Source: Vibrio sp. 10N | Lineage (GTDB): Bacteria; Pseudomonadota; Gammaproteobacteria; Enterobacterales; Vibrionaceae | Direction of reading: 5' to 3' | DNA length: 64,000 bases | Assembly: GCF_036245475.1 (NCBI RefSeq) | Contig: NZ_BTPM01000001.1 | Span: 930,001 to 994,000 of the forward strand | In this document: positions 27,904-36,946 of the stretch, piece by piece | How the letters are laid out: each line of letters opens with the position of its first letter | Position numbering within the stretch: position 1 is the stretch's first letter | The notes under the pieces: generated by a model | The model's input: only the letters and a program-made list of their open reading frames with translations | What the model was told of the DNA's origin: nothing | The model's database searches: none | Position numbers and translations under genes: made by a program

Positions 27904-28908
27904 ATGAGACAAGCAAAACTCTATCGCTACAGTCTGCCGATGGACAGTGGTGTTATTCTTCGTGAGCAAAAGCTCACAGCAAGGGAAGGGTGGATTGTAG
28001 AACTCAGTGACAACGGCCGCGTTGCACTGGGAGAAATTGCCCCGTTACCTGGATTCAGTCAAGAGTCGCTCGAAGCGGCTGGTGTTCAAGCCCAAGCTCA
28101 ACTTGAACTGTGGGTTCATCATCAATCTACAGATATTGAAAACTGCTACCCTTCGGTGGCGTTTGGTCTCTCAACGGCTCTTCTAGAGCTGGATAATCAG
28201 TTACCAAATGAAGGAAACTATCGAGCTGCGCCGCTGTGCAGTGGCGATCCTGATGAGCTGATCCCTAAACTTAATAACATGCAAGGTAAGAAGGTCGCTA
28301 AGATCAAGGTGGGTCTTTATGAAGCGATCCGCGATGGAATGATTGTCAGCTTGTTACTGGAATCTATCCCTGATCTGACTTTAAGGTTAGATGCCAACCG
28401 TTCATGGACACTCGATAAAGCAAAACAGTTTGCCAAGTATGTGGCGCCATCGCTAAGACAGCGTATTGCGTTCATTGAAGAGCCTTGTCAGCAGCCTGGT
28501 GATAGTGTGTCATTTGCGATTGATACTGGCATTGCCATTGCTTGGGATGAAACGTTGCAAGCTTCCGTGCACCAGAGTGACTTTGCAGTCAAACATCTGA
28601 CCGGGGTTAAAGCGCTGGTCATAAAACCGACGTTAGTGGGTAGCATTGATAAGTGTATTGCACTCATTGAAGAAGCAAAAAACCATGCCATTCAAGTTGT
28701 CATTAGTTCTAGCCTTGAGTCCAGTGTTGGCCTAGGCCAGCTCGCACGTCTAGCGAATTGGTTGGTTCCTGATGAAACTCCGGGACTTGATACCATGCAG
28801 CTTTTTGGAGCACAGCTTGAAACGCCGTGGCCGGCATGTTTACTGCCAGTACAACCGTTGTCAGAGCAAACCTTGTATTGGCAATCACACAGTGATGATG
28901 CCGCTTAA
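27904..28908 (+). CDS. menC: o-Succinylbenzoate synthase
   Basis: Enolase-superfamily dehydratase, 334 residues from the chosen start. Catalytic residues visible: Lys in AKIKVGLYE, metal ligands Asp in LRLDANRSW, Glu in FIEEPCQQ, Asp in AWDETLQ, and Lys in VIKPTLVG. MRQAKLYRYSLPMDSG at 27904 matches the family N-terminus. An in-frame ATG at 27877 has a better ribosome site (AAGGTGG) and would add nine residues, so the start is not settled. Its TAA shares one base with the menE ATG. Confidence 0.9.
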   Translation: MRQAKLYRYSLPMDSGVILREQKLTAREGWIVELSDNGRVALGEIAPLPGFSQESLEAAGVQAQAQLELWVHHQSTDIENCYPSVAFGLSTALLELDNQLPNEGNYRAAPLCSGDPDELIPKLNNMQGKKVAKIKVGLYEAIRDGMIVSLLLESIPDLTLRLDANRSWTLDKAKQFAKYVAPSLRQRIAFIEEPCQQPGDSVSFAIDTGIAIAWDETLQASVHQSDFAVKHLTGVKALVIKPTLVGSIDKCIALIEEAKNHAIQVVISSSLESSVGLGQLARLANWLVPDETPGLDTMQLFGAQLETPWPACLLPVQPLSEQTLYWQSHSDDAA

Positions 28909-30356
28909 TGGCTGGAACCAATATAGATTTGTTGGCTAAGCACCCATTGTGGGAACGATGGGTGCAGTTAGCGCCGGATAAGATTGCATTAAAATCCGCT
29001 GCGGATACGCTCACCTGGAGTCAGTTATCTGAACAAATTCAAGTGCTTCGGCAGCAATTGGTTGAGCATCATGTCTCAGCCGGAGACGTCGTGTGCTTGG
29101 TGGGGCGGGCAGAGCAAAGCCTAGTATTACGTTACCTTGCCTGTGTCGCACACGGCGCTATTCCCGCCTTACTCAGCGATCAGCCCAAACCGCAATTGAT
29201 GGCGAAATTTAACACGCTTTACCGACCAGATGATCGCGTGTTGGTCTGGGGACATTGTCAATGGGACGGGTCGACAGCCAACTGCGGTGAGCGAGAGCTT
29301 TATATGGTTGATTACTCGCAGCGTGATGACCAGCCCACCAATGAAGCGCCACCTTCCAATATCGATTTGGGTGAGTCGATCGCTTCGATTGTTTTTACCT
29401 CTGGTTCTACCGGTCAACCTAAAGCTGTCGCACATACCGCCTCTCATCATCAGGCATCGGCTGATGGATTATTGCAGCGTTTTTCTTTTACCCGTGCAGA
29501 TTCTTGGCTGCTCAGTCTGCCGATGTTTCATGTTTCTGGACTTGCGATCATTTGGCGTTGGTTGAACGTTGGAGCGACATTACATATCGCATCCGGTGAC
29601 TTTGCCGATGATATTGCCAATGTCACTCATGCTTCGTTAGTCGCAACGCAATTGAAGCGCATAATAGACAATCAGTGGCCAACAACACTAAAACGCGTGC
29701 TGCTTGGCGGCAGTCATATTGCGCATTCGTTAGTGGAGAGTGCACAGGCGCGTGGCATAGAGGCGTGGATGGGTTATGGCATGACGGAAACAGCATCAAC
29801 GGTGACCGCGAAACGTGTCGATTCGATCCCCTCGTCAGGCGTCTTATTGTCACACCGGGCGTTAAAGGTAGAGCATCAACGCATATATTTGGCAGGCAAT
29901 ACACTGGCTTGTGGCTACTTTCAGCAAGGGCAGATTGTGCCATTGACGCTTGAATCTGGCTGGTTCGATACAAAAGATCTCGGACATTGGAACTCTCTGC
30001 AAGAACTGTGTGTGGTTGGCCGTGCTGATAATCTATTTATTTCGGGCGGTGAGAACGTGCATTGCGAAGAAGTAGAGGCGGCACTCAATAGCCTGACGTT
30101 TATCAGCCAAGCGATGGTGGTTCCGGTTGAGGATGAAGAGTTTGGTGTGCGATGTGTAGCCGTTGTGCAAGCCAACACGCAGCCAGAGCTTGCGATGATG
30201 CGGAAGTGTTTACTGCCTCTGTTAGCGAAATTCAAACACCCGATAGCTTACTACCGAATGCCAAGCCACTTGGCATCAACAGGCATTAAGGTGGCGAGGC
30301 GAGATGTCAAACAGTGGCTCTCAGATACTCAGTCCGATTTTATTGTTATTTCATAG
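28908..30356 (+). CDS. menE: o-Succinylbenzoate-CoA ligase
   Basis: Adenylate-forming ligase activating OSB to OSB-CoA, 482 residues. P-loop-like IVFTSGSTGQPKAVAH, adenine-binding GYGMTETAST, and C-terminal hinge/A8 region VGRADNLFISGGENVHCEEVE. Translationally coupled to menC (TAATG). Completes menFDHBCE; menA and menI are not in this window. Confidence 0.93.
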   Translation: MAGTNIDLLAKHPLWERWVQLAPDKIALKSAADTLTWSQLSEQIQVLRQQLVEHHVSAGDVVCLVGRAEQSLVLRYLACVAHGAIPALLSDQPKPQLMAKFNTLYRPDDRVLVWGHCQWDGSTANCGERELYMVDYSQRDDQPTNEAPPSNIDLGESIASIVFTSGSTGQPKAVAHTASHHQASADGLLQRFSFTRADSWLLSLPMFHVSGLAIIWRWLNVGATLHIASGDFADDIANVTHASLVATQLKRIIDNQWPTTLKRVLLGGSHIAHSLVESAQARGIEAWMGYGMTETASTVTAKRVDSIPSSGVLLSHRALKVEHQRIYLAGNTLACGYFQQGQIVPLTLESGWFDTKDLGHWNSLQELCVVGRADNLFISGGENVHCEEVEAALNSLTFISQAMVVPVEDEEFGVRCVAVVQANTQPELAMMRKCLLPLLAKFKHPIAYYRMPSHLASTGIKVARRDVKQWLSDTQSDFIVIS

Positions 30357-30368
30357 TCCAAATCGGCA

Positions 30369-30442
30369 TTGTTCATTCCCAGTAAGGCTCACCATAATAG
30401 CCATTATCTAAACAGCTGAGCGTGAGCGTAGGGAATGAACAA
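30369..30442 (+). promoter_or_regulatory. Perfect inverted repeat enclosing the start of a small membrane protein gene
   Basis: TTGTTCATTCCC (30369-30380) is the exact reverse complement of GGGAATGAACAA (30431-30442). A nested second pairing, GCTCAC (30387-30392) with GTGAGC (30422-30427), extends the fold. The right arm contains the ribosome-binding GGGA and the ATG (30435-30437) of the next gene, so a transcript covering both arms could hide its own translation start. Confidence 0.6.
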
Positions 30443-30635
30443 GCTTTTAATGGTCGCGATAGGATTGCAGATAGGACTTGCACTGGCTTCCGAGGGATTG
30501 CCGCAAGCACTTGCTGAGCTCACCGCCTTTTTGCTTACTGCGACACTGTATTTAAATCACAAGAAGTCAAAGTCGGCTTCTAGTTCAAACAAGAGCACTT
30601 TATCGCCTTCCACTGATACCAGTAATTCAGCTTAG
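30435..30635 (+). CDS. Small hypothetical membrane protein
   Basis: A 66-residue protein of unknown function with two hydrophobic stretches (MVAIGLQIGLALA near residues 6-18 and LTAFLLTATLYL near 29-40), then a Ser/Lys-rich tail. GTAGGGA precedes the ATG, but spacing is short. It lies 78 bases downstream of menE. The start lies within a perfect inverted repeat. No family recognised; coding status is plausible rather than certain. Confidence 0.5.
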   Translation: MNKLLMVAIGLQIGLALASEGLPQALAELTAFLLTATLYLNHKKSKSASSSNKSTLSPSTDTSNSA

Positions 30636-30679
30636 CTAAGTAGCCTGCCTGTTGTTAAACTCTTCTCGAGAACAGCGTC

Positions 30680-30699
30680 ATTCCCTTGAACAAGGGAAT
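30680..30699. repeat. REP-like palindrome
   Basis: ATTCCCTTG (30680-30688), AA, CAAGGGAAT (30691-30699), preceded by GTC. It resembles the GTCATTCCC...GGGAAT stem-loops scattered through proteobacterial genomes. Only one clear copy is present here, so calling it a repeat family member rests on memory of that pattern. Confidence 0.4.
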
Positions 30700-30770
30700 C
30701 TCACCAACGCGCTATGAACCCAATTCACGTGACATCGTGACTATCTTCAGTTAGTTGCGCGCTTTTAAAG

Positions 30771-30797
30771 ATCTTCACTTTCGTGAAGATGACGGTG
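30771..30797 (-). terminator. Terminator of the YeiH gene
   Basis: On the minus strand ATCTTCAC-GAAA-GTGAAGAT (30790 down to 30771) forms an 8-bp stem with a GNRA tetraloop, followed by CTTTAAAA, just past the YeiH stop. Confidence 0.55.
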
Positions 30798-30803
30798 TAT
30801 TTA

Positions 30804-31730
30804 TTATGCGAGTAGCAACCAGCTCAACGAGGTCACCGAAATAAGCAGCCACATCGTGATCCCAAACACCATAGGCTTACTGCCCGCTTGTTTGAGTCTA
30901 TCTATGGAAATACTGGTTCCAATCAAAAATAGGCACACAACCAATAATTTTTTCGAGACATCAAAAATGCCTTGATACGCCCATTCAAACTGAGGTAAGT
31001 AGTCACTGACTAAAATGGCGCCGCAGTAAAAGAAGATAAAGTAAGGGATAGTTAGCTTGCTGTTTTTGTTACGAAACAGCATCGCACTCACAAGCGCAAC
31101 GGGAATGATCCATAACGCTCTAGCCAGTTTCAATGTTGTTGCTGTGGTCAATGCTTCCTCACCATACGCCGATGCCGCGCCTACGACCGATGAAGTATCG
31201 TGAATGGCGATAGCCGCCCAAGTCCCAAAGGTATGTTGATCGAGCGATAAAGCATGGCCAATCACAGGAAAAACAAACAGCGCAAGTGAGTTCAATACAA
31301 ATACGGTAGCGAGCGCAATGGCAATATTCTCGTCATCGGCATCAATCGCAGGGGCAACCGCGGCAATGGCGCTGCCACCACAAATTGCAGTGCCGGATGA
31401 GATCAAATAGCCAGTGTGCTTATCCAACCCCATCTGTCTCGCTAGCACCCAACCAATCACAAGCGTACCAATGATGGTGGCGATAATTAGACCGATGCCG
31501 TCGCTGGTCGCTTGCAGAGCTTGGTCAAGGTGGATACCAAAACCTAAACCAACAATCGAGTAAGCGAGCAACTTTTTGGTGTATTTGGCGATAGGAATAT
31601 CGCGCGGCACTAAGCTAAAAGTGGTGAGAAGAAAGCCAAAAATCAGCGCCATTGGAGAGCTTACCCAAGGGGTTAAACAAGCAATGATCCCAAGGAAAAA
31701 CAGGGGGTAAGAGCGTAGTTGGGATAACAT
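30804..31730 (-). CDS. yeiH: YeiH/UPF0324 family membrane transporter
   Basis: Polytopic inner-membrane protein of 308 residues with about ten hydrophobic segments. Recognised as the YeiH family (often annotated putative sulfate exporter) from [19 protein letters not shown], a conserved central motif, and [13 protein letters not shown]. The substrate is not established by the sequence. No LysR-type regulator sits next to it here, unlike E. coli yeiE-yeiH. Confidence 0.85.
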   Translation of the reverse strand: MLSQLRSYPLFFLGIIACLTPWVSSPMALIFGFLLTTFSLVPRDIPIAKYTKKLLAYSIVGLGFGIHLDQALQATSDGIGLIIATIIGTLVIGWVLARQMGLDKHTGYLISSGTAICGGSAIAAVAPAIDADDENIAIALATVFVLNSLALFVFPVIGHALSLDQHTFGTWAAIAIHDTSSVVGAASAYGEEALTTATTLKLARALWIIPVALVSAMLFRNKNSKLTIPYFIFFYCGAILVSDYLPQFEWAYQGIFDVSKKLLVVCLFLIGTSISIDRLKQAGSKPMVFGITMWLLISVTSLSWLLLA

Positions 31731-31882
31731 CGAAATCCTTACGAACAGCAGAAATAGCGTATGTGCCAGTCAATAGTTAAGTGAGTGTAGCGAGAGTTAA
31801 AGGTCAGTAAAACTAAATAAAATTTAACGGGCGTTTAGAAAAACTAAACGCCCGTTAAGTAAGGTGTTTGGCTCAGCGCCAG

Positions 31883-33757
31883 CTATCGATAGCTACCCCG
31901 TAGCTCAGCCACTTTCTGGTACATAGCTTGGCTAGATGCTTCCTCTGGTTGAACCGGTGTACCGGCTTCAAGTTCCAGTCTGGCTCTAAAACGCGATGGT
32001 AGCCCTTTGCATGCGCGACCTTTGTGGCGGCTAAAGTAACTGCCCCATAGCCCTTTTAATGCCATTGGAATAACCGGTACAGGGGAACGTTTAAGAACAA
32101 TATCAATGCCGCGCATAAACTCATTCATTTCGCCATCGGCGGTCAAACGACCCTCTGGGAATATGCAAACAATCTCACCATCGGCAAGGGCTTGTTCAAT
32201 CTCTACAAATGCGCGGCGAATCGAGCCTTTGCGTTTAGCAGAAATAGGGATGACTCCGGCGCGTTTTAAGAAGCGTCGAACCGGTTTGAAATTGGCGTAG
32301 TCTTCTTCCATCACAAAACGGATCAAACGCGGACTAGCAGCGCTCATAACCAGCGCATCCATGTAGCTGACGTGGTTACACACAATCAAGGCGCCCCCCT
32401 TCTCAGGCAGGTGGTGCAGGTTCTTGTGGGTGATGCGATACATGATGTTGGTCATGATCCAAATCAGAAAGCGCACCACGAATATTGGCGCCTGCAAGAA
32501 CAGGTAGACCGCCATTAGGAAGTTCAGCACGGACAATACGATGAAAAGCTCAACAATGGTCAGTCCAAGCACCGACAGACCAACGATACCTAACACTGCG
32601 CTGCCGACCATAAACAGTGAGTTGTAAATATTTAACGCGGCAATCACGCGAGCACGCTCGGTTGGTTTGGCTTGTTGCTGCATCAAGGCGTACAACGGCA
32701 CGATAAATAGGCCGCCAGATGCGCCGAGCGCAAGCAGGTAACCAAATACAGGCCAAAGTGCGGAGTGGGCAATGAACTCACCAAATGATTCAAATTGAGG
32801 AAGCTCTTGCGGCACGGAGAATGCCATTAATGCACCAAAGATGGTGATGCCGAAGCTGCCTATAGGCACGATGCCAACATCAATACGATTTTTCGACATT
32901 TTATCGCACAGCATAGAACCTAGGGCAATCCCGACAGAGAACAGGGCCAACAAAAAAGACACCGCCGCTTCGTTGCCCATCAAGTGGATCTTAGTGAAGT
33001 TCGGGAATTGAGTTAGGTAAGCCGCGCCCAAGAACCAAAACCAACTGATGGCCATGATGCATTGGAAAACCACGCGATCTTGATGAGCAATCTTAAGTGT
33101 TTCTTTGGTCTGCTTGATAGGTTGCCAGCGGAATTTCAACTGCGGATCGGCTGCAGGTGCATTAGGGATTGAGCGACTGGCAATATAACCGGCGACCGCA
33201 AACACAACTACGCTAGCGGCAGCGACATACTTAGCCTGCTCGGCGGAAGCAATAATGCCCGCTCCCAAAGTACCCAAAAGGATAGCGAGGAATGTGCCCG
33301 TTTCAACCAGCGCATTGCCTGAAAGCAGTTCGTTTGGTTTCAGCTGCTGTGGTAAGAGTGCATATTTTACTGGACCAAAGAATGCCGACTGGGTACCCAT
33401 TAAAAACAGTAACAGCAGCAATATGCCATAGCTTTCGGTTACAAAACCAATGGCGCCCAAACACATGATGCCAATTTCTGCCAGTTTTACCTTGCGGATA
33501 AACCAGGACTTTTCATACTTGTCCGCCAGAACCCCAGCAGAAGCTGAAAATAAGAAGAACGGCAGGATAAATAAACCCGCGGCAAGGTTGATAAACAAGT
33601 TACTGGATACAGGCAATACTTGTGGGCCGGCGAATGCAACAAAAAGGAGTAGAACGTTTTTAAAAATGTTGTCGTTGAATGCGCCGAAAAACTGGGTAAT
33701 AAAGTAGGGCACAAAACGCCTTTCGCTAAGTAAAGACGCGGTTTTGGTGTTAGGCAT
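31883..33757 (-). CDS. Fused lysophospholipid transporter-like (MFS) and acyltransferase protein
   Basis: A 624-residue two-domain protein. Residues 1 to about 415 form an LplT-type major facilitator domain (FFGAFNDNIFKNVLLLF at the start, ten or more helices). Residues about 430-624 form a PlsC-type glycerolipid acyltransferase with the HX4D motif in CNHVSYMDAL and the FPEGRLT motif. In E. coli, LplT flips lysophospholipids inward and Aas re-acylates them; here transport and acylation are joined, but the AMP-dependent acyl-ACP synthetase half of Aas is absent, so another acyl donor route must exist. It lies 15 bases after a TetR-type gene on the same strand. Confidence 0.87.
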   Translation of the reverse strand: MPNTKTASLLSERRFVPYFITQFFGAFNDNIFKNVLLLFVAFAGPQVLPVSSNLFINLAAGLFILPFFLFSASAGVLADKYEKSWFIRKVKLAEIGIMCLGAIGFVTESYGILLLLLFLMGTQSAFFGPVKYALLPQQLKPNELLSGNALVETGTFLAILLGTLGAGIIASAEQAKYVAAASVVVFAVAGYIASRSIPNAPAADPQLKFRWQPIKQTKETLKIAHQDRVVFQCIMAISWFWFLGAAYLTQFPNFTKIHLMGNEAAVSFLLALFSVGIALGSMLCDKMSKNRIDVGIVPIGSFGITIFGALMAFSVPQELPQFESFGEFIAHSALWPVFGYLLALGASGGLFIVPLYALMQQQAKPTERARVIAALNIYNSLFMVGSAVLGIVGLSVLGLTIVELFIVLSVLNFLMAVYLFLQAPIFVVRFLIWIMTNIMYRITHKNLHHLPEKGGALIVCNHVSYMDALVMSAASPRLIRFVMEEDYANFKPVRRFLKRAGVIPISAKRKGSIRRAFVEIEQALADGEIVCIFPEGRLTADGEMNEFMRGIDIVLKRSPVPVIPMALKGLWGSYFSRHKGRACKGLPSRFRARLELEAGTPVQPEEASSQAMYQKVAELRGSYR

Positions 33758-33772
33758 TACCTTTCCTTTTGA

Positions 33773-34363
33773 TTACCAACTCTTTAGGTAGTTTGAAATG
33801 AGATCTTTGATGAGCACACTGCCATCAACAGGCTCTGAGGTGAAAAACTTGTCATCGACACTGAGTAGAGTGATACCGTGCACTCCCGCCCAAAGCACAC
33901 GACTCGCTTGCATAACGTCAGCAGCGGATTTTTCTGGACGGTACGCAGACAACAAATGCTCAAGCATACCTGTCATTCCGTCGATACGTTGTGACTGCCA
34001 TTCTGGGAGTTGGTCGCCATTCATGTTGTGCTCAAAAATTAATTGCCAACGATACGGGTACTTCTTGGCAAAATCATGATAGCAAATCGCCATGGCATAC
34101 AGAGCTTGCTCAGCATCATCCGTTTGCTCAACGGCTTTTCGGGACTCTTCCGACAATTCATCGACGGTGCGCGCAACAGCGTGAAGCAGCAGTAAATTGT
34201 AACTGCCAAAGATATTCACCAAGGTACTCGGTACATAACCAATAAGTGTGGCAATCTTGCGAAGACTCAGCGAGTGATAGGAGTTCTCGGTGAGATAATC
34301 CCTGACGGTAGTCAGTGTCAGGTCGATAAGCTCTTCCCGGGTATGATCGTTTCTACGGGCCAT
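33773..34363 (-). CDS. TetR/AcrR family transcriptional regulator
   Basis: A 196-residue repressor. The N-terminal helix-turn-helix (YHSLSLRKIATLIGYVPSTLVNIFGS, about residues 28-53) is TetR-like; the rest is helical ligand-binding sequence with WAGVHGITLL. It lies directly upstream of the LplT-acyltransferase gene in an apparent operon, which suggests control by a lipid or membrane signal. A short dyad GAACACGGTTC (34382-34392) close to its start could be an autoregulatory site. Confidence 0.88.
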   Translation of the reverse strand: MARRNDHTREELIDLTLTTVRDYLTENSYHSLSLRKIATLIGYVPSTLVNIFGSYNLLLLHAVARTVDELSEESRKAVEQTDDAEQALYAMAICYHDFAKKYPYRWQLIFEHNMNGDQLPEWQSQRIDGMTGMLEHLLSAYRPEKSAADVMQASRVLWAGVHGITLLSVDDKFFTSEPVDGSVLIKDLISNYLKSW

Positions 34364-34704
34364 GGTGATGGATTCTTAATTGAACACGGTTCGTTATTTT
34401 AGTGGTGGGACAGGGTAGCGTCAACAAATGAAGCTAGGCATTGCAAGGTTGCAGCGCACTTTTGAGATTGTGGTCGGTAAAACAGATTGATTGAGAAATA
34501 ACAGGCATAAGCAGGTGTATACCGTAACAAACGTGCAATATTCTGAAACAAGTCCGAGCATTTGAAGCGTTCCTTTAATGCTAAGCTCAGTATATGATGC
34601 GTAATGTGCCCAAGGTTTATCAACTTGCTGGTTTAGTGAGATTTGCTTGGGTATAAGTCGTAATAGGACTTACGATGTAATGTGACAATAACGAAAGGTT
34701 GAGA
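34364..34704. other. Divergent spacer between the TetR gene and the Tim44-like gene
   Basis: 341 bases. It holds the short dyad GAACACGGTTC (34382-34392) near the tetR start and TAAGTC/GACTTA (34654-34672) near the Tim44-like gene, either of which could be an operator. The open frames inside lack ribosome sites and look spurious. No RNA gene was recognised. Confidence 0.5.
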
Positions 34705-35586
34705 ATGAAACGTTTATTTTCCTTCGTCGCACTGCTAGTACTGGCAGTGTCGGTGAATCCGGTAGCCGAAGCAAAGAAATTCGGTGGCGGTAAATCATTT
34801 GGTAAGAGCTTTAAAACGGCTCCGGCTCCAAAGCAGCAACAACAAAATACCAATAACATCAGTCGTCAAGATCAAAACAAAGCTGGAAGCAGTAAGAAAG
34901 GTCTGATGGGCGGTATCTTAGGTGGTTTGCTTGCTGGTGGCCTATTAGCTGCTTTCTTTGGTGGTGCTTTCGAAGGCATCAACTTCATGGATATTTTGAT
35001 TTTTGGTTTGATCGCGTTTGTGATCTTCAAGCTGATGCGCGGTATGCTGGGGGCAAAGCAGGGAAGTATGAATCAGCAGAGGCAGCAGCCGGCGTTTGGC
35101 GGTCACTCTCGCCAACAGTTTGAGCAGCCTTCAAACTTCCAAAACTTTGAACAGCCAGCATCAACGGCTTCAACAGGTGGTTTTGGTGCAGCTGGACACA
35201 GCGAAGTGCCTCACAACTACCCACCGGGCTTCGACCAAGCGGCGTTCCTAAATGGTGCTCGCGAGCACTATCGTATCCTTCAAGGCGCGTGGAACCACAA
35301 CGAACTCCACACGATTGAAGAGTATGTGTCGCCAAGCTTGCTGCAAGATCTTATCAGCGAGCGCGCTAAGCTTGAAGGTGAGCAGCATACTGACGTGATG
35401 TACGTTGACGCTGAGGTTGTTCGTGCGGATTACGACGCTAACAAAGCACAGTTGAGTCTTCAATTCTCTGGCCGCTACCGTGATGCAGTGGAAAACATCG
35501 AAGAAGACATTGAAGATATCTGGCACCTAGAGCGTGATTTGACCCAACCAAATGCGCCATGGTTGATCGTTGGTATTCAAGGCTAA
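34705..35586 (+). CDS. Tim44-like domain membrane protein
   Basis: A 293-residue protein. Signal peptide about residues 1-22 (ends AEAKKF), a Gly/Lys/Gln-rich linker, two hydrophobic segments (LGGLLAGGLLAAFFGGAF; MDILIFGLIAFVIFKLM), a second Gln-rich linker, then a C-terminal Tim44-like domain (about 185-293, from FLNGAREHYRILQGAWNHN to LIVGIQG). In mitochondria the fold docks on membranes in protein import; the bacterial role is not established. ATG at 34705 has AAAGG upstream; a TTG six bases earlier is less likely. Confidence 0.85.
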   Translation: MKRLFSFVALLVLAVSVNPVAEAKKFGGGKSFGKSFKTAPAPKQQQQNTNNISRQDQNKAGSSKKGLMGGILGGLLAGGLLAAFFGGAFEGINFMDILIFGLIAFVIFKLMRGMLGAKQGSMNQQRQQPAFGGHSRQQFEQPSNFQNFEQPASTASTGGFGAAGHSEVPHNYPPGFDQAAFLNGAREHYRILQGAWNHNELHTIEEYVSPSLLQDLISERAKLEGEQHTDVMYVDAEVVRADYDANKAQLSLQFSGRYRDAVENIEEDIEDIWHLERDLTQPNAPWLIVGIQG

Positions 35587-35603
35587 CCACCTCAAAGTTA
35601 AAC

Positions 35604-35636
35604 AAAAAACTGCAGAGTAAAATCTGCAGTTTTTTT
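35604..35636 (+). terminator. Terminator of the Tim44-like gene
   Basis: AAAAAACTGCAGA (35604-35616) pairs with TCTGCAGTTTTTTT (35623-35636); a strong intrinsic terminator. Confidence 0.9.
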
Positions 35637-35710
35637 ACATTTGTGGCAGCGCAATTTGACGTTTTTCCTCTATAATTCAGCCTTTGCTCTCAATCTTATT
35701 ATTACAAATC

Positions 35711-36874
35711 ATGCGAACTTTATTTGCTCAAACTGCGCTGGCCTGCTCTGCCGTTACTTCTCTTGCGCTCGCTGACGATCATATTGTGCCCCTTGTTGAG
35801 CACACCCCAAACCCAACTACGGAGAAGCTTGATCGCTTTTTAGGTGTGTTTGGCGCTGAGTCGGAATATGATGCAGATAAAGGTCTCAACTCGAGCTATA
35901 TTCCTGCGGTGTTTTACAAACCAGAGCAAGGATTGGGACTTGGACTGTTGTATGTTGGGTTATATGGTGACCCAAGCGAGGGTGCCGGTCAGCCTTCTTC
36001 TATGGTGATTAACCCGTATGCGTCGTCCAATGGCTCTATGGGTATTACGTTCAGCAATAAGCACTTTTATAACGGCGGTGATAACCGCGTTTACACCGAC
36101 ATTAAAGTGTTTGATGACGCGGCGGTTTACTATGGCCAAGGATATGAAAACGGGCAGCAAGACGGCAATAAGATCGACTTTAAAGAGCAAGTGGTGGATG
36201 TTAAGCCAACCTGGCTGACACGCGTATCCGGCGATTATTTTTTAGGTTTTGGTGCCAACGTAAAATCGGTGCGCCCACATGACAAGAAGTTTGAAAACCA
36301 GGGGTTAGACCCACTTGCTAATGAGCTGACGGACAACACCAGTTACGGTGTGTTTGTGTCGAATGTCTTTGATACACGAGACAACGTGACTAACGCGACC
36401 AAAGGCACCTTACTGCAAGCCGACTTGGGTTTGTACCATGATGCAACCAATTCGGAAAATTTTGGTAAGTACTCACTTAAGGCGTCTCAATACCATACCT
36501 TAGCACCAGTACCTGGGCTATTCGCATGGCAAGTCCAAGCCAATTTAACCTCGGGGAATGTCCCTTGGAATCAGTTGCCTGATCTTGGTGGCGCTGATGC
36601 GATGCGTGGTTATATCCTTGGCCGATATCGTGATAACCAAATGATGATGGGGCAGGTGGAGTATCGTTTACCTGTATACTGGCGAGTCGGTGTTGTGTTC
36701 TGGGGCGCGGCAGGTACGGTCTCTGAAAATGTCTCCGGGCTATGGGATAAAACGTTAGCAAGCGCCGGTACTGGCTTTAGATTCAAGATCAAAGATAAGG
36801 TCAATGTGCGCGCCGATATTGGTTATGGTGAGCACGGCGGTACCTTTTACTTCCACGTTAATGAAGTGTTCTAA
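35711..36874 (+). CDS. BamA/TamA-type outer-membrane beta-barrel protein
   Basis: A 387-residue protein with a signal peptide (about residues 1-21, ending SLALADDH) and a C-terminal surface-antigen-type barrel: alternating strands, FVSNVFDTRDNVTNATKGTLL, and LGGADAMRGYILGRYRDN, close to the conserved RGY motif of BamA-like proteins. The last residue is Phe (HVNEVF), the usual outer-membrane signature. No POTRA repeats precede the barrel. ATG at 35711 is chosen over an upstream start because it exposes the signal peptide; TATAAT at 35671-35676 is a likely -10. Confidence 0.82.
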   Translation: MRTLFAQTALACSAVTSLALADDHIVPLVEHTPNPTTEKLDRFLGVFGAESEYDADKGLNSSYIPAVFYKPEQGLGLGLLYVGLYGDPSEGAGQPSSMVINPYASSNGSMGITFSNKHFYNGGDNRVYTDIKVFDDAAVYYGQGYENGQQDGNKIDFKEQVVDVKPTWLTRVSGDYFLGFGANVKSVRPHDKKFENQGLDPLANELTDNTSYGVFVSNVFDTRDNVTNATKGTLLQADLGLYHDATNSENFGKYSLKASQYHTLAPVPGLFAWQVQANLTSGNVPWNQLPDLGGADAMRGYILGRYRDNQMMMGQVEYRLPVYWRVGVVFWGAAGTVSENVSGLWDKTLASAGTGFRFKIKDKVNVRADIGYGEHGGTFYFHVNEVF

Positions 36875-36900
36875 CTCTCTGGCACTAAATCGCAAATACT

Positions 36901-36928
36901 AAAAAAGCCTCCGAATGGAGGCTTTTTT
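36901..36928. terminator. Bidirectional terminator between the barrel protein gene and pta
   Basis: AAAAAAGCCTCC (36901-36912), GAAT, GGAGGCTTTTTT (36917-36928); symmetrical, so it serves both converging transcripts. Confidence 0.9.
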
Positions 36929-36946
36929 GATTCAGTTAGAACAAAC

